This document shows, one piece after another, positions 9,007-17,120 of a DNA stretch of 64,000 bases. This stretch comes from Ignavibacteria bacterium. GTDB taxonomy: Bacteria > Bacteroidota > Ignavibacteria > Tepidaquicellales > Tepidaquicellaceae. The notes below the pieces were generated by a model. The model was not told the DNA's origin, made no database searches, and worked only from the letters and a program-made list of their open reading frames with translations. Numbering within the stretch: the first letter of the stretch is position 1; every line of letters begins with the position of its first letter. Location: positions 1 through 64,000 of the forward strand of contig JADJAH010000011.1 of the NCBI GenBank assembly GCA_016704345.1. Direction: 5' to 3'. Made by a program: the position numbers and the translations under genes.

Positions 9007-9065
9007 TGGAGTATGTTTGTTTTTCGGAGCGGTTTCAGCCGCTGTCCCCGACAAGTTTGCAGAGT

Positions 9066-9434
9066 CTATTCTTCGTCTTTGCCAATTACGATGCAATATG
9101 ATGTGATCTCTTTTAACTTTCCACCTTCAAATCTGTAAACATCGCACGAAGAAACCTCTGTCCTTTTGTTTTCCTTCTTAATGAATACTGCGGTACCGTT
9201 GATAGCTACGAGATTGCTGTCAACAATAATGTTGCTCGTTCTGAACTCGGTAGTGACTTCTTTGAAATATTCAGCGGTCTTGTTGCAGAATTCGATGACC
9301 TTATCCTTGCCGATAAGTAGTTCATCCCCGACAATATTCCATTGAATATCCTGTGCAAGATATTTGTAAGCAAATTCGAAATTACCCTTTGAGAATTCTT
9401 CGCTGATCTGTCTGGTGTCCGGATTACTATTCAT
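9066..9434 (-). CDS. SnoaL-like / NTF2-fold protein
   Basis: The 122-residue product shows the cone-shaped NTF2/SnoaL-like pattern. An N-terminal helix is followed by 'AYKYLAQDIQWNIVGDELLIGKDKVIEFCNK', and the C-terminal strands include 'CDVYRFEGGKLKEITSY'. The family includes small isomerases, hydrolases and many proteins of unknown role, so no reaction is assigned. Its start overlaps the end of the upstream membrane-protein gene by 8 bp, suggesting co-translation of the pair. The M24 peptidase follows downstream on the same strand. Confidence 0.75.
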   Translation of the reverse strand: MNSNPDTRQISEEFSKGNFEFAYKYLAQDIQWNIVGDELLIGKDKVIEFCNKTAEYFKEVTTEFRTSNIIVDSNLVAINGTAVFIKKENKRTEVSSCDVYRFEGGKLKEITSYCIVIGKDEE

Positions 9435-9834
9435 TCTTCATTGCCCTCAAAGACTTTATGCACCAAACGGCAAGCGCAATATGAATAATTGAAGCTGGTA
9501 ATATGCCAATTCCGTCAAAGCCGGAATAGAAACGTGCAGCAAGCAATATTGCAGCGGCAATAATATTATAAAAAAACATTGCAGCAACAATACCCTTGGT
9601 TACATCACTTTCAATGTCACGCAATGCGAAGTAACACATTAGGGCAAGAGTGAAGAGTGCTGCGCCGGCAAGACGCGCGACTACAAAGCTCTCAGTGGAA
9701 CTCAGATTAGTTTCCAAAAGAATTGAGACGATCCAATTGGGAATTATGAGCAACAACATCCCTGTGCTGATCTCAAAAGCAAATGTCAGAAAGAGAAGAG
9801 CTTTGATATTGGAGACCGGTTTTTTTATTTCCAA
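9427..9834 (-). CDS. Four-helix membrane protein of unknown function
   Basis: I do not recognise a family. The 135-residue protein has four hydrophobic segments (about residues 10-38, 48-68, 78-100 and 108-127) with short loops and a basic C-terminus, so it should sit in the inner membrane. It overlaps the following SnoaL-like gene by 8 bp, which points to a joint transcript. It resembles in layout the small DUF4345/DoxX-like proteins often found with NTF2-fold proteins, but no diagnostic motif is seen. Confidence 0.65.
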   Translation of the reverse strand: MEIKKPVSNIKALLFLTFAFEISTGMLLLIIPNWIVSILLETNLSSTESFVVARLAGAALFTLALMCYFALRDIESDVTKGIVAAMFFYNIIAAAILLAARFYSGFDGIGILPASIIHIALAVWCIKSLRAMKNE

Positions 9835-10014
9835 GATTTTCTGAAACTAATTGTTGAGAATAAGTGCCACAATTATGAACATGTCTTTGCAGACACCTTC
9901 TTCACATATGTAATTCAAGAGGCTTGTCTGTACGGAGGCCGGACAAACTTACTAAACATCTGACATACATTCAGCACATCTTGTGTCCTGCAAAGCTATG
10001 TGCTGATTTTTCCA

Positions 10015-11223
10015 TCAATCTCTTCTTATCTTCTGATATGCATAGACTGTTACAGCGAGCATGATCAATCCGCCTGTGACAAAAGGATATTTGTAACCGA
10101 CCCATTGATATACCATCCCTCCCCATACGGGTCCGAAGAATCTTGCAAGCGAGCCGAGCGATTGGTTAACACCGAGAACCGTGCCTTGTTTGTCTTTGGA
10201 AACATGCTGTGAGAGAAGACTAACAGATACTGTGTTGCTTAGCCCGTTGCCGACTGCTAGTACGGCAATAACAATCATGAGTATCATAGTTGTTGGGGAG
10301 AAACCTATGAGCCCGAGTCCAAATACGGAAAGAAAACATCCGAGTATAAGAGAGTTCTGTTCGCCGATCTGCTTTGTGAAATATCTTATGAGAAAGATCT
10401 GAACCAGAGCATTGCAGATTCCCATAAATGAAAATATCAATCCGATTTCAGATTGATTATATGCAAGTCCTTCTTTCCTTCCTGCAAAGAGTTGGAACGT
10501 TCCAAAAATATTCGAGAAAGAAAATACTCCTGCTGTATAGATTAGGATGTACTTACCGAAGTTCTTATTCTTCAGTGTGTCACTGATGAGCTTAACATCA
10601 AGGATCTTTCTTTTGACATTCGACCTTCTGTTGGTTAATCTGATCTCTTCAGGCAAAGTTTCTTTAAAAAGAAAATAGCATAGTACTGTAGCTATCAGAG
10701 ATAACATCGCTGAAGCATAGATTGGAAACCCGAATCCGAAATTCTCCGAGAGAATTCCTCCTATGGCAGGACCGAATACAAATCCCAAAGCAAATGCAGC
10801 GCTGATGAGTGCAATGCCTTTCGATCTTTCTTCCGGCTTTGTAATGTCTGAGATCGCTGCTTGCGCAGCGGAGATGTTTGCCGCAAATGATCCTGCAAAT
10901 GCCCTAGCAATAATAAGAAGAGCTGTGGATAGAATGAGTCCGGAGAATACAAGTGACAGCAGAATATAAGCAAGCATGCTTCCTGCGAGACTTGCAATAA
11001 GAACGGGCCGCCTTCCGTACCTGTCTGACAGTGAACCCCAGAATCCGCTGAACACAAATTGCGCAAGTGAGTAAACTCCGGCAATGAATCCGATCATGGA
11101 CTCACTGAGATAGAGCTTCTCAATCGAGAATGCAGGAAGCAGCGGGATCATGATCCCGAAGCCGAGAAGATCTATGAACACCGTGAGAAAAATTATGAAG
11201 AGAGTAGCTCTATTCTTTTTCAA
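10015..11223 (-). CDS. Major facilitator superfamily transporter (TetA/DHA1-like)
   Basis: The 402-residue protein has twelve predicted hydrophobic helices and the MFS motif A 'GSLSDRYGRRPV' (residues 63-74) between helices 2 and 3. 'SAAFALGFVFGPAIGG' is the motif C-like stretch in helix 5. The overall pattern matches drug:H+ antiporters of the TetA/DHA1 group, which export drugs or small metabolites across the inner membrane. The substrate cannot be told from sequence. It lies 7 bp downstream of the M50 protease gene on the same strand, so the two may be co-transcribed. Confidence 0.88.
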   Translation of the reverse strand: MKKNRATLFIIFLTVFIDLLGFGIMIPLLPAFSIEKLYLSESMIGFIAGVYSLAQFVFSGFWGSLSDRYGRRPVLIASLAGSMLAYILLSLVFSGLILSTALLIIARAFAGSFAANISAAQAAISDITKPEERSKGIALISAAFALGFVFGPAIGGILSENFGFGFPIYASAMLSLIATVLCYFLFKETLPEEIRLTNRRSNVKRKILDVKLISDTLKNKNFGKYILIYTAGVFSFSNIFGTFQLFAGRKEGLAYNQSEIGLIFSFMGICNALVQIFLIRYFTKQIGEQNSLILGCFLSVFGLGLIGFSPTTMILMIVIAVLAVGNGLSNTVSVSLLSQHVSKDKQGTVLGVNQSLGSLARFFGPVWGGMVYQWVGYKYPFVTGGLIMLAVTVYAYQKIRRD

Positions 11224-11230
11224 TACTCTG

Positions 11231-12238
11231 TTATGCTTCGAAAACAGGAACGGGGCAGAAGGAGACTACGAAGATGAAGAAAGTAAACCAGCCAATGAGC
11301 ATTCTTCCGGTACCCAGGGGTTCATCGAGCTCCGTTACCGTATCAGGATGCTTGATCTTGATGACAAAGAAAATCAACACGGCCCAAACGAGCCAGTTGA
11401 TCGAACCGATGTTCAGATTAATATCCAGCAGAGGAAGCAGTCCGAGCAAGCCGAAGAACATCAACATACTGAACACTATGTAAGCAATGTATTTGTGTTT
11501 GTCGCCAAACATTGCATAGGAAATATGTCCGCCGTCAAGCTGACCGACAGGCATCATGTTGAGTGAAGTTATCAAAAGTCCGAACCATCCCACACATAGA
11601 AACGGATAGTGATAGACTTCATTCATCGGAGGCATAAATGACGCTGAAGTATTCACGAACAATTTTCCGAACGCAAGGAAGATGAGATTATTTCCGAATG
11701 TAAATCCGCTTGTTGGTATGCCGGAAGTTGCATATTCGGGATGAAGATCATAAAGAAAACTTATTGGCGGCAGAGTGATAAAACCGATTGCGAGTATCAC
11801 CAGCGATGTTATCCATCCGGCAATTGGCCCCGCTGCTCCTATATCCAGTAGTGCCTTTTTGCTGTAGTTTGATGCTTTCATCTTTATGACGGCGCCCATT
11901 GTTCCGAATGGATTCAGCGAAACAAAAGGAAACGGAATGTAATATGGTAACGTGACAGGAACTTTGTGATAACGTGCCGCGAAATAATGTCCAAACTCAT
12001 GGGTTGAGATCACGAGCATGATCAGAATTGAATATGTAAGACCATAGTGAAGATTGTCGAGATTGTAGAAATCTCTATTGGCCCAAAAAACTCCGGCGAC
12101 TGTAGTGGTAAAAAATGTTGCAAGAAAAAGTACTATGTTCAGCCAAACGCCGAAACCTTTTCTGCTTTCTTCTATTACCGGTTCATCAACACGGCTAATG
12201 TGTTCCTGGCTTAAATCGTAGGGATTGGATTGATTCAT
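11231..12238 (-). CDS. Site-2-type intramembrane metalloprotease (M50 family)
   Basis: The 335-residue protein is a polytopic membrane protease of the site-2 protease family. The zinc-binding HExxH variant is HEFGH (residues 80-84) inside a hydrophobic helix. The third ligand lies in 'NMMPVGQLDGGH' (Asp235 in LDGGH). No PDZ domain is present, and an N-terminal helix precedes the core. Such enzymes cleave membrane-bound anti-sigma factors or transcription factors. No obvious substrate gene is nearby. I start at the ATG at 12238 (MNQSNPYDL) rather than the TTG three codons upstream. Confidence 0.88.
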   Translation of the reverse strand: MNQSNPYDLSQEHISRVDEPVIEESRKGFGVWLNIVLFLATFFTTTVAGVFWANRDFYNLDNLHYGLTYSILIMLVISTHEFGHYFAARYHKVPVTLPYYIPFPFVSLNPFGTMGAVIKMKASNYSKKALLDIGAAGPIAGWITSLVILAIGFITLPPISFLYDLHPEYATSGIPTSGFTFGNNLIFLAFGKLFVNTSASFMPPMNEVYHYPFLCVGWFGLLITSLNMMPVGQLDGGHISYAMFGDKHKYIAYIVFSMLMFFGLLGLLPLLDINLNIGSINWLVWAVLIFFVIKIKHPDTVTELDEPLGTGRMLIGWFTFFIFVVSFCPVPVFEA

Positions 12239-12262
12239 TGAAAGCAAAATAGAGTTAGAGGG

Positions 12263-12304
12263 TGAAAGTTAAAAGTTAAAAGTTGAAAGTTGAAAGTTAA
12301 AAGT
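12263..12304. repeat. Heptamer tandem repeat AGTTAAA/AGTTGAA
   Basis: Six successive 7-bp units of the form AGTTAAA or AGTTGAA occupy the gap between the M50 protease gene and the sulfur operon. The composition is simple-sequence, with no promoter-like element recognised. A related short tract (AACTTTCAACTTTTTAAC) lies upstream of the gene ending at 23033. Confidence 0.65.
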
Positions 12305-12374
12305 GGACGGTGGTCTTGAGATTAGGTGCGCGCTATTTGCTTAAACTAATGCACTTGTTGCTGATTCAGTTATT

Positions 12375-13568
12375 CTAACATCCTCCCAAAGCGCGTTTTG
12401 ATTCTTTGTTTTCCTGCACGCCTTTGTTTTTATTTTCTTTGATTATCTCGGGGATCAATATGCTTGCCTTTTCCCGGAACTTATACAGGTCCGACTCATG
12501 CCTTGTTCCAATATTCTGCGGCGCTTTGAAGTTAATAACATTGTCTCTGAAACCGTTCATGCCATCTGACAAAACGTAAACATTCTCATATCCTATCTCT
12601 CTCGCTATATATGCGGCTTTCGTTTCTTCGTCTTCTGTATTGGCAATGATCACGTAAGATGCATTCTTCTTAGAGAAAGTCTTTGCGGCATCTTTTCCGA
12701 AAAGGTTCTCATAATTCATGTTTACGGAGTTTGGTAAACTCATTTGAGTAAAATCTTCTTTAGATCTAAGATCTACAATATTGAGTTTTCTGTCCCCGTC
12801 AATGATTCTGAATGCAAATTCGTCCACTGTCATTTTTTCGGGATGAAATGTATTAAGGACATTCTTGTCAGATGCCCTGCTCAAAATGTCTGATTGTCTT
12901 TCCGGCATCAGGAAAGCCGTAAAGCTTATGAAAATAGTTGCAAGTGCAATACCGAGATACCGCTTTGGTGAGTAGTAATTCGGATCAGAGATCTTGTTCA
13001 CTTTCTTTTCGATCATAGTCGTAACAATGAAAGCAAGAACAGCAAAGACAGTCATGACCACGGCAAATGCTGACTGGCTCATGCCAAGCGTTTCGAACAT
13101 GTGGGGATATCCCCAGAAACCCGATTTATAAAAGTCCTCAAGATAAATGTATCCTTCGGCAAAAATAAACACTCCAAGAAATGATCCGGCTATGAAGATC
13201 ATTGCATCGATCTTTCCGGTTGCAGCGGCGCAAACACTTGTCCCGGGGCAAAATCCTCCCAGGATAAACCCGAGTCCCATTATCAGACCGCCAACAACTG
13301 CAGAGCCAATGTATGTCGGATTTACAAAGATCAGATTCAAATCAAGCAGTCCAAAATGTCCGAAAGCAATTACACCAATCATAGCAGTAATTCCTGCGGT
13401 AAAAAAAACTCTTAGCACGGTAAAGTCATAGCCATAGAACAAACCAACGAGCTTTTTGGAAGTTGAAAATCCGGCCTGCTCAAGTATAAATCCAAATGCA
13501 ATTCCTATAAGCAGTGCAACTACAAGATTCAGTTCGTTTCCAATTATGTCAGGTACAAGGGGTCCCAT
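12375..13568 (-). CDS. YeeE/YedE sulfur transporter fused to Cys-less rhodanese domain
   Basis: Residues 1-220 carry the YeeE/YedE (TsuA-like) multi-helix membrane domain. Cysteine-bearing motifs are 'LGGFCPGTSVC' (Cys107, Cys113), known in the family to pass thiosulfate or related sulfur anions. Residues about 245-345 have a rhodanese-like fold ('LNIVDLRSKEDFTQMSLPNSVNM', 'GYENVYVLSDGMNGF'). The active-site loop reads 'IIANTEDEET' and has no cysteine, so sulfurtransfer by the usual mechanism is not possible. The protein ends in Gly-Gly-Cys (Cys397). It is the last gene of the octaheme cytochrome operon, 18 bp after its smaller YeeE/YedE partner. A role in thiosulfate or sulfite-group uptake is inferred. 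Confidence 0.85.
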   Translation of the reverse strand: MGPLVPDIIGNELNLVVALLIGIAFGFILEQAGFSTSKKLVGLFYGYDFTVLRVFFTAGITAMIGVIAFGHFGLLDLNLIFVNPTYIGSAVVGGLIMGLGFILGGFCPGTSVCAAATGKIDAMIFIAGSFLGVFIFAEGYIYLEDFYKSGFWGYPHMFETLGMSQSAFAVVMTVFAVLAFIVTTMIEKKVNKISDPNYYSPKRYLGIALATIFISFTAFLMPERQSDILSRASDKNVLNTFHPEKMTVDEFAFRIIDGDRKLNIVDLRSKEDFTQMSLPNSVNMNYENLFGKDAAKTFSKKNASYVIIANTEDEETKAAYIAREIGYENVYVLSDGMNGFRDNVINFKAPQNIGTRHESDLYKFREKASILIPEIIKENKNKGVQENKESKRALGGC

Positions 13569-13586
13569 GAAAAATAATCCTTTCTG

Positions 13587-14102
13587 TTATATCCAAAGTT
13601 TTCTGAAAAAATATGCGAAGGCATAAGCTCCGCCGAAAATTGCAAGCATGGTAATAATACCGCCGGTTGAGAGAACAGCCATTCCGCTTAACGCAGAACC
13701 GCTTGTGCATCCGCGCCCAAGCTGTGAACCGAGTCCAAACAATAGTCCTCCGAAAAGCGCGCCGGCTATTCTAACATTTGAAGTAATGCGCGGCGAATGC
13801 TCGAGTTTGAGTTTTACTCTGTTAGAGATCAGTCCTGATGCAAATGCACCAATCACAACACCGATCACTTCAAATACCAGCCATGATAAAAGAGGACTCT
13901 CTTTGTGTTCTTCAAAGTACTCCAAATAGTAATGTGTATTTGCAGTGTGTGAAGGAACAACAGAATTGACCGTGGCAATTACACCGCTCTTGAATGCTCC
14001 GCTCGCTCCGAGTCCTCTGCCTGTTATAAAAATTGTAACGAGTAACAATAATCCCAGCAAAAAACCTGCAAGGTAAGGATTCATATATTCAGACTTCTTC
14101 AT
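13587..14102 (-). CDS. YeeE/YedE family sulfur transport protein, half-size
   Basis: The 171-residue membrane protein has about five hydrophobic segments and the family motif 'GLGSQLGRGCTSGSALSG' with the conserved cysteine near residue 137. Together with the longer YeeE/YedE-rhodanese protein encoded 18 bp downstream it makes a two-part unit, the usual arrangement for split YedE pairs (PmpA/PmpB-like). It is predicted to move thiosulfate or other sulfur species across the inner membrane. It lies 11 bp after the cytochrome b gene, in the same operon. Confidence 0.85.
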   Translation of the reverse strand: MKKSEYMNPYLAGFLLGLLLLVTIFITGRGLGASGAFKSGVIATVNSVVPSHTANTHYYLEYFEEHKESPLLSWLVFEVIGVVIGAFASGLISNRVKLKLEHSPRITSNVRIAGALFGGLLFGLGSQLGRGCTSGSALSGMAVLSTGGIITMLAIFGGAYAFAYFFRKLWI

Positions 14103-14113
14103 ATCAGATTATT

Positions 14114-14794
14114 TTAATTAGAACTTTTTTTTATCTCAGCACCTGCAATATTCCGGCCTTCGAATATCTTCGATGAATCTTTCTCTTCTCCGTCTATTTC
14201 TTCGTAGCCTGTAAGCATTGCCTTGAGATTGGATGTGAGCGTTGCCCCGGTTGTCATCAGATACAGATGCACAACAATGAATGCGATAAGAAGGAATGCG
14301 CCGGCAGTATGAACCACGGCGATTGATTCGAGTGAATCGATCTTGATCCCAACGATACTGTCCTGCTGCGGGTAACGGTAAAACATGTAGAGTATTCCCG
14401 AAACAACCATGACCGGGATGACGAGAATTTTTAATCCGAAGTAAACGAGCTTCTGAAGAGGATTGAGTTTGCTCAACACTGTCTTCCTGGTAGGATGAGG
14501 AACATTTCTGAATATGCCGATCAGATAATAATTTATCTCCGCTTTGATATTCTTCATAGTCGGTACATATTGCTTCCATTCACCTGTTGTAAGATGCCAA
14601 AAGATTGCAAAGAAAATTAATACTATGAAAGCATACGAAGCAGCGTTATGATATTCAACTGCGTTCTCATATCCGAAGAACCTGATTGAACCATGAATCT
14701 CAAAGCCTGTTGTTGCAAGGAAGAAAATCAGAAGTGCCTGAGTCCAGTGCCAGAATCTTTCGAATGACTTGTAAATGTATACGGTCTTTTTCAC
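14114..14794 (-). CDS. Membrane cytochrome b (b561/PhsC-like) of octaheme operon
   Basis: The 226-residue protein has four transmembrane helices with well-placed heme-ligand histidines: 'FERFWHWTQALLIFF', 'VEYHNAASYAFI', 'FFAIFWHLTTGEW', 'IAVVHTAGAFLLIAFIVVHLYLMTTG'. This is the pattern of the Ni/Fe-hydrogenase and thiosulfate-reductase cytochrome b family, which links the quinone pool to periplasmic redox partners. It starts with GTG at 14794 after a GGAAAGGAAC ribosome-binding site. Its start overlaps the stop of the octaheme cytochrome gene by 4 bp (GTGA), a strong sign that both form one complex. It probably delivers quinol electrons to the octaheme protein. Confidence 0.88.
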   Translation of the reverse strand: MKKTVYIYKSFERFWHWTQALLIFFLATTGFEIHGSIRFFGYENAVEYHNAASYAFIVLIFFAIFWHLTTGEWKQYVPTMKNIKAEINYYLIGIFRNVPHPTRKTVLSKLNPLQKLVYFGLKILVIPVMVVSGILYMFYRYPQQDSIVGIKIDSLESIAVVHTAGAFLLIAFIVVHLYLMTTGATLTSNLKAMLTGYEEIDGEEKDSSKIFEGRNIAGAEIKKSSN

Positions 14795-16362
14795 GATTGT
14801 TCCTTTCCTCTGCGCGATGATCTGATTCTCATAAGACTGTGCACAAAAATTCCGGCAATGGATACGAGTATAAGTCCTACCCCGCCTCTCTCGACAACCT
14901 TATTGTAATCTCTTCCCGGCATGTAAAAATCCTTGAGATCTTTCAGTTTGCTGTCATCACGCGTGTGACATTGGATGCATTGCAGAGATTTGTCTTTGGT
15001 AGAAACCATGTGGTTCACAGGCCAGTACATTTCCGTCTTTATAAAAGAAACATTTCCGCTGAACGGCAAATTAACTTCTTTCATACCTACTTCAGAAGCT
15101 CTGACCCAGTTGAAATCTTTCCAGTAAGCACCCTCGCCTTTCTTGTCAGCAAAGAGCTTCGGCTGTATCAGCATCTTTGTAACATCATCATATGGCTGTG
15201 TTGCCTTGTGAATTTTTACGGGAATGATCTTCGAATTCCTGTCGCTGTATGAACCGTTCAAAGAATTGAGCACAAGAGTTTTCGAATCATCGGTTACAGT
15301 ATCGCCGAGCAGATAATGATTTGCCGTGCCGTTAAACCATACATAATCCGGTGAAAGATTATTTCCCCATTTAAAAGAACCTTTGATGGAAAGATAAGTG
15401 TGATTGCCGAGTTCGTCATCTTCTTCAACAGGCTGACCGTTCTCGAGCCGACCGGCAGTTGACCAATCCCATTCCATTTTTGTGGAGTTATCCTTTGCGT
15501 AAACGGGGATGTGACATGTCTGGCAGGCAACTTTCATAGTATGTTCGTTCAGAATCTCATTGCTGTGAGGAGTTTCTTTGTGACATTGTTCACAAGTGGA
15601 TCTGTCACGGTTCATGGAAGAAAGCGAATAGATCTTTCCGAGCATCTGGTGGTTCTCGGTAACATGGCAATCGGTGCATCTGAGATTTGGACCGTCGGAT
15701 GCCATGTGTACATCAATCTCTTTTTTAGGATTGAACATCGACTTTTCCAGATCTCCGTGCTTTACATTGTTTCCACCGCCGCCGAAGAAATGGCAGACAC
15801 CGCAGTTCGACCTTGTGGGTTTGCCTACGCTCATTGCAATTTTCTGAAGATCTATGCCAGGCATAGGATTTCCACCGAGCTCAGAGCCTTTAATGTATGT
15901 GTCAGAATTGTCATGGCAAACAAGACAATCAATATTCGTCGAATCTGTGTATCCATCCATCTTATCGGTAATGCCAAATCCGATGTGGCATTTTGCACAA
16001 CTCTTTTCGTTGCCGTCAACACCTATGCAAAAATTATTTATCGCATTCTTCTTTCCGATGCTCACTATGCCGCGGCCCTTGATGTACTCCTGCCGTTCCC
16101 AGTTCCAGTGGTTCGATTTCATGACTTCTTTATGAGCTTCGGTATGGCAATTCATGCAAGCGGCTGTTACTTCCTGAGGTGTCTTGAAATCTTGCTGAAG
16201 GGCTTCGAGCTTTGAGTGGTCTGTTGTCGGGGTTGCTCTCTTTTCAAACTTTGATCTGATCTCGCTTAAACTTTCATCATCTGTTACTCCGGGCTTTATG
16301 AGATAAACTATTACAAGTATTGATGAGAAGAGAATTATCAGGGAGAGAATTATTTTCCTCAT
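14791..16362 (-). CDS. Octaheme c-type cytochrome, tetrathionate reductase family
   Basis: The 523-residue exported protein carries eight CxxCH heme motifs: CMNCH (69), CAKCH (122), CLVCH (146), CGVCH (187), CTDCH (229), CEQCH (257), CQTCH (280) and a late CIQCH. An uncleaved N-terminal signal anchor (residues 4-22) and a C-terminal helix 'GLILVSIAGIFVHSLM' flank them. Spacing and 'MEWDWSTAG' fit the octaheme tetrathionate reductase (OTR) family. Its Shewanella member reduces tetrathionate, nitrite and hydroxylamine in vitro through a lysine-ligated heme. It should face the periplasm. It heads a four-gene operon with cytochrome b and two sulfur transporters, favouring a sulfur oxyanion as substrate. 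The physiological direction is uncertain. Confidence 0.9.
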   Translation of the reverse strand: MRKIILSLIILFSSILVIVYLIKPGVTDDESLSEIRSKFEKRATPTTDHSKLEALQQDFKTPQEVTAACMNCHTEAHKEVMKSNHWNWERQEYIKGRGIVSIGKKNAINNFCIGVDGNEKSCAKCHIGFGITDKMDGYTDSTNIDCLVCHDNSDTYIKGSELGGNPMPGIDLQKIAMSVGKPTRSNCGVCHFFGGGGNNVKHGDLEKSMFNPKKEIDVHMASDGPNLRCTDCHVTENHQMLGKIYSLSSMNRDRSTCEQCHKETPHSNEILNEHTMKVACQTCHIPVYAKDNSTKMEWDWSTAGRLENGQPVEEDDELGNHTYLSIKGSFKWGNNLSPDYVWFNGTANHYLLGDTVTDDSKTLVLNSLNGSYSDRNSKIIPVKIHKATQPYDDVTKMLIQPKLFADKKGEGAYWKDFNWVRASEVGMKEVNLPFSGNVSFIKTEMYWPVNHMVSTKDKSLQCIQCHTRDDSKLKDLKDFYMPGRDYNKVVERGGVGLILVSIAGIFVHSLMRIRSSRRGKEQS

Positions 16363-16627
16363 GCTTCAAAAAATTTCATTGGGTAAGAGCAAACAGTATT
16401 GTCATTCATAATTACAAAGTTCAATTTCAAAGATTTTCGTTTATAAACTAACCATCACTTTGATTTTTAGAAAGCCACTAATTCTGGAATATACTATGAA
16501 AGGTTCATTCATTGAATACCTGCGCTGACAGAATTTCAAATATATATTTGAAGATATAATCACTAATTTTTGAACAACGAAAACTCAGAAAATTAACAAT
16601 GAGCTTAGATGACATTAAGCAAGCATC

Positions 16628-16972
16628 ATGGATATGAATAGAGAGTATATGAAATTCGGATTAAGTCAAACTACACTGGAGAAGCTCAACTCAGTTATTG
16701 AGCGGTTTCCTGAAATTGATGAGGTCATGATTTACGGCTCGAGAGCAAAAGGAGATTATAAAGAAGGATCCGATATTGACCTGACACTTATTGGAAACGG
16801 ACTTGATCATGATCTTTTGCTAACGTTAATGGTAGAGCTCGATACACTGATGCTTCCGTATAAAATAGATCTATCAATACTCAGTCAAATAAAGAACAAT
16901 GATCTGATCGGACATATAAAGAGAGTAGGACAAAGACTCTATTTGAGAAAAGATGCAGAAGAAACTATCTGA
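16628..16972 (+). CDS. MNT-domain nucleotidyltransferase (MntA-like), orphan
   Basis: The 114-residue protein has the minimal nucleotidyltransferase signature 'VMIYGSRAKGDYKEGSDIDLTLIG', with GS and the DxD pair that bind metal and NTP, and the family tail 'IKRVGQRLYLR'. Such proteins usually pair with a HEPN-type or HI0074-type helical partner. MntA antitoxins AMPylate the HEPN toxin. No partner gene is visible on either side: upstream is an intergenic region and downstream is a lipoprotein. The ATG at 16628 gives the longest frame, but family members often begin at the equivalent of Met8 (16649, MKFGLS). It may be a solitary remnant of a toxin-antitoxin pair. Confidence 0.82.
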   Translation: MDMNREYMKFGLSQTTLEKLNSVIERFPEIDEVMIYGSRAKGDYKEGSDIDLTLIGNGLDHDLLLTLMVELDTLMLPYKIDLSILSQIKNNDLIGHIKRVGQRLYLRKDAEETI

Positions 16973-17120
16973 CAGCTTATCGCTTCAAGTTTTCATCCCG
17001 CTTCACCAACATCATAAAAATTCTAATTGCAGGAATCTTAACCCTTCACAATTCTGTTGAAACGGACGTACACATCTAACAATAAAAGACTCGTTGACAA
17101 AACATCACTATAAATTTATC

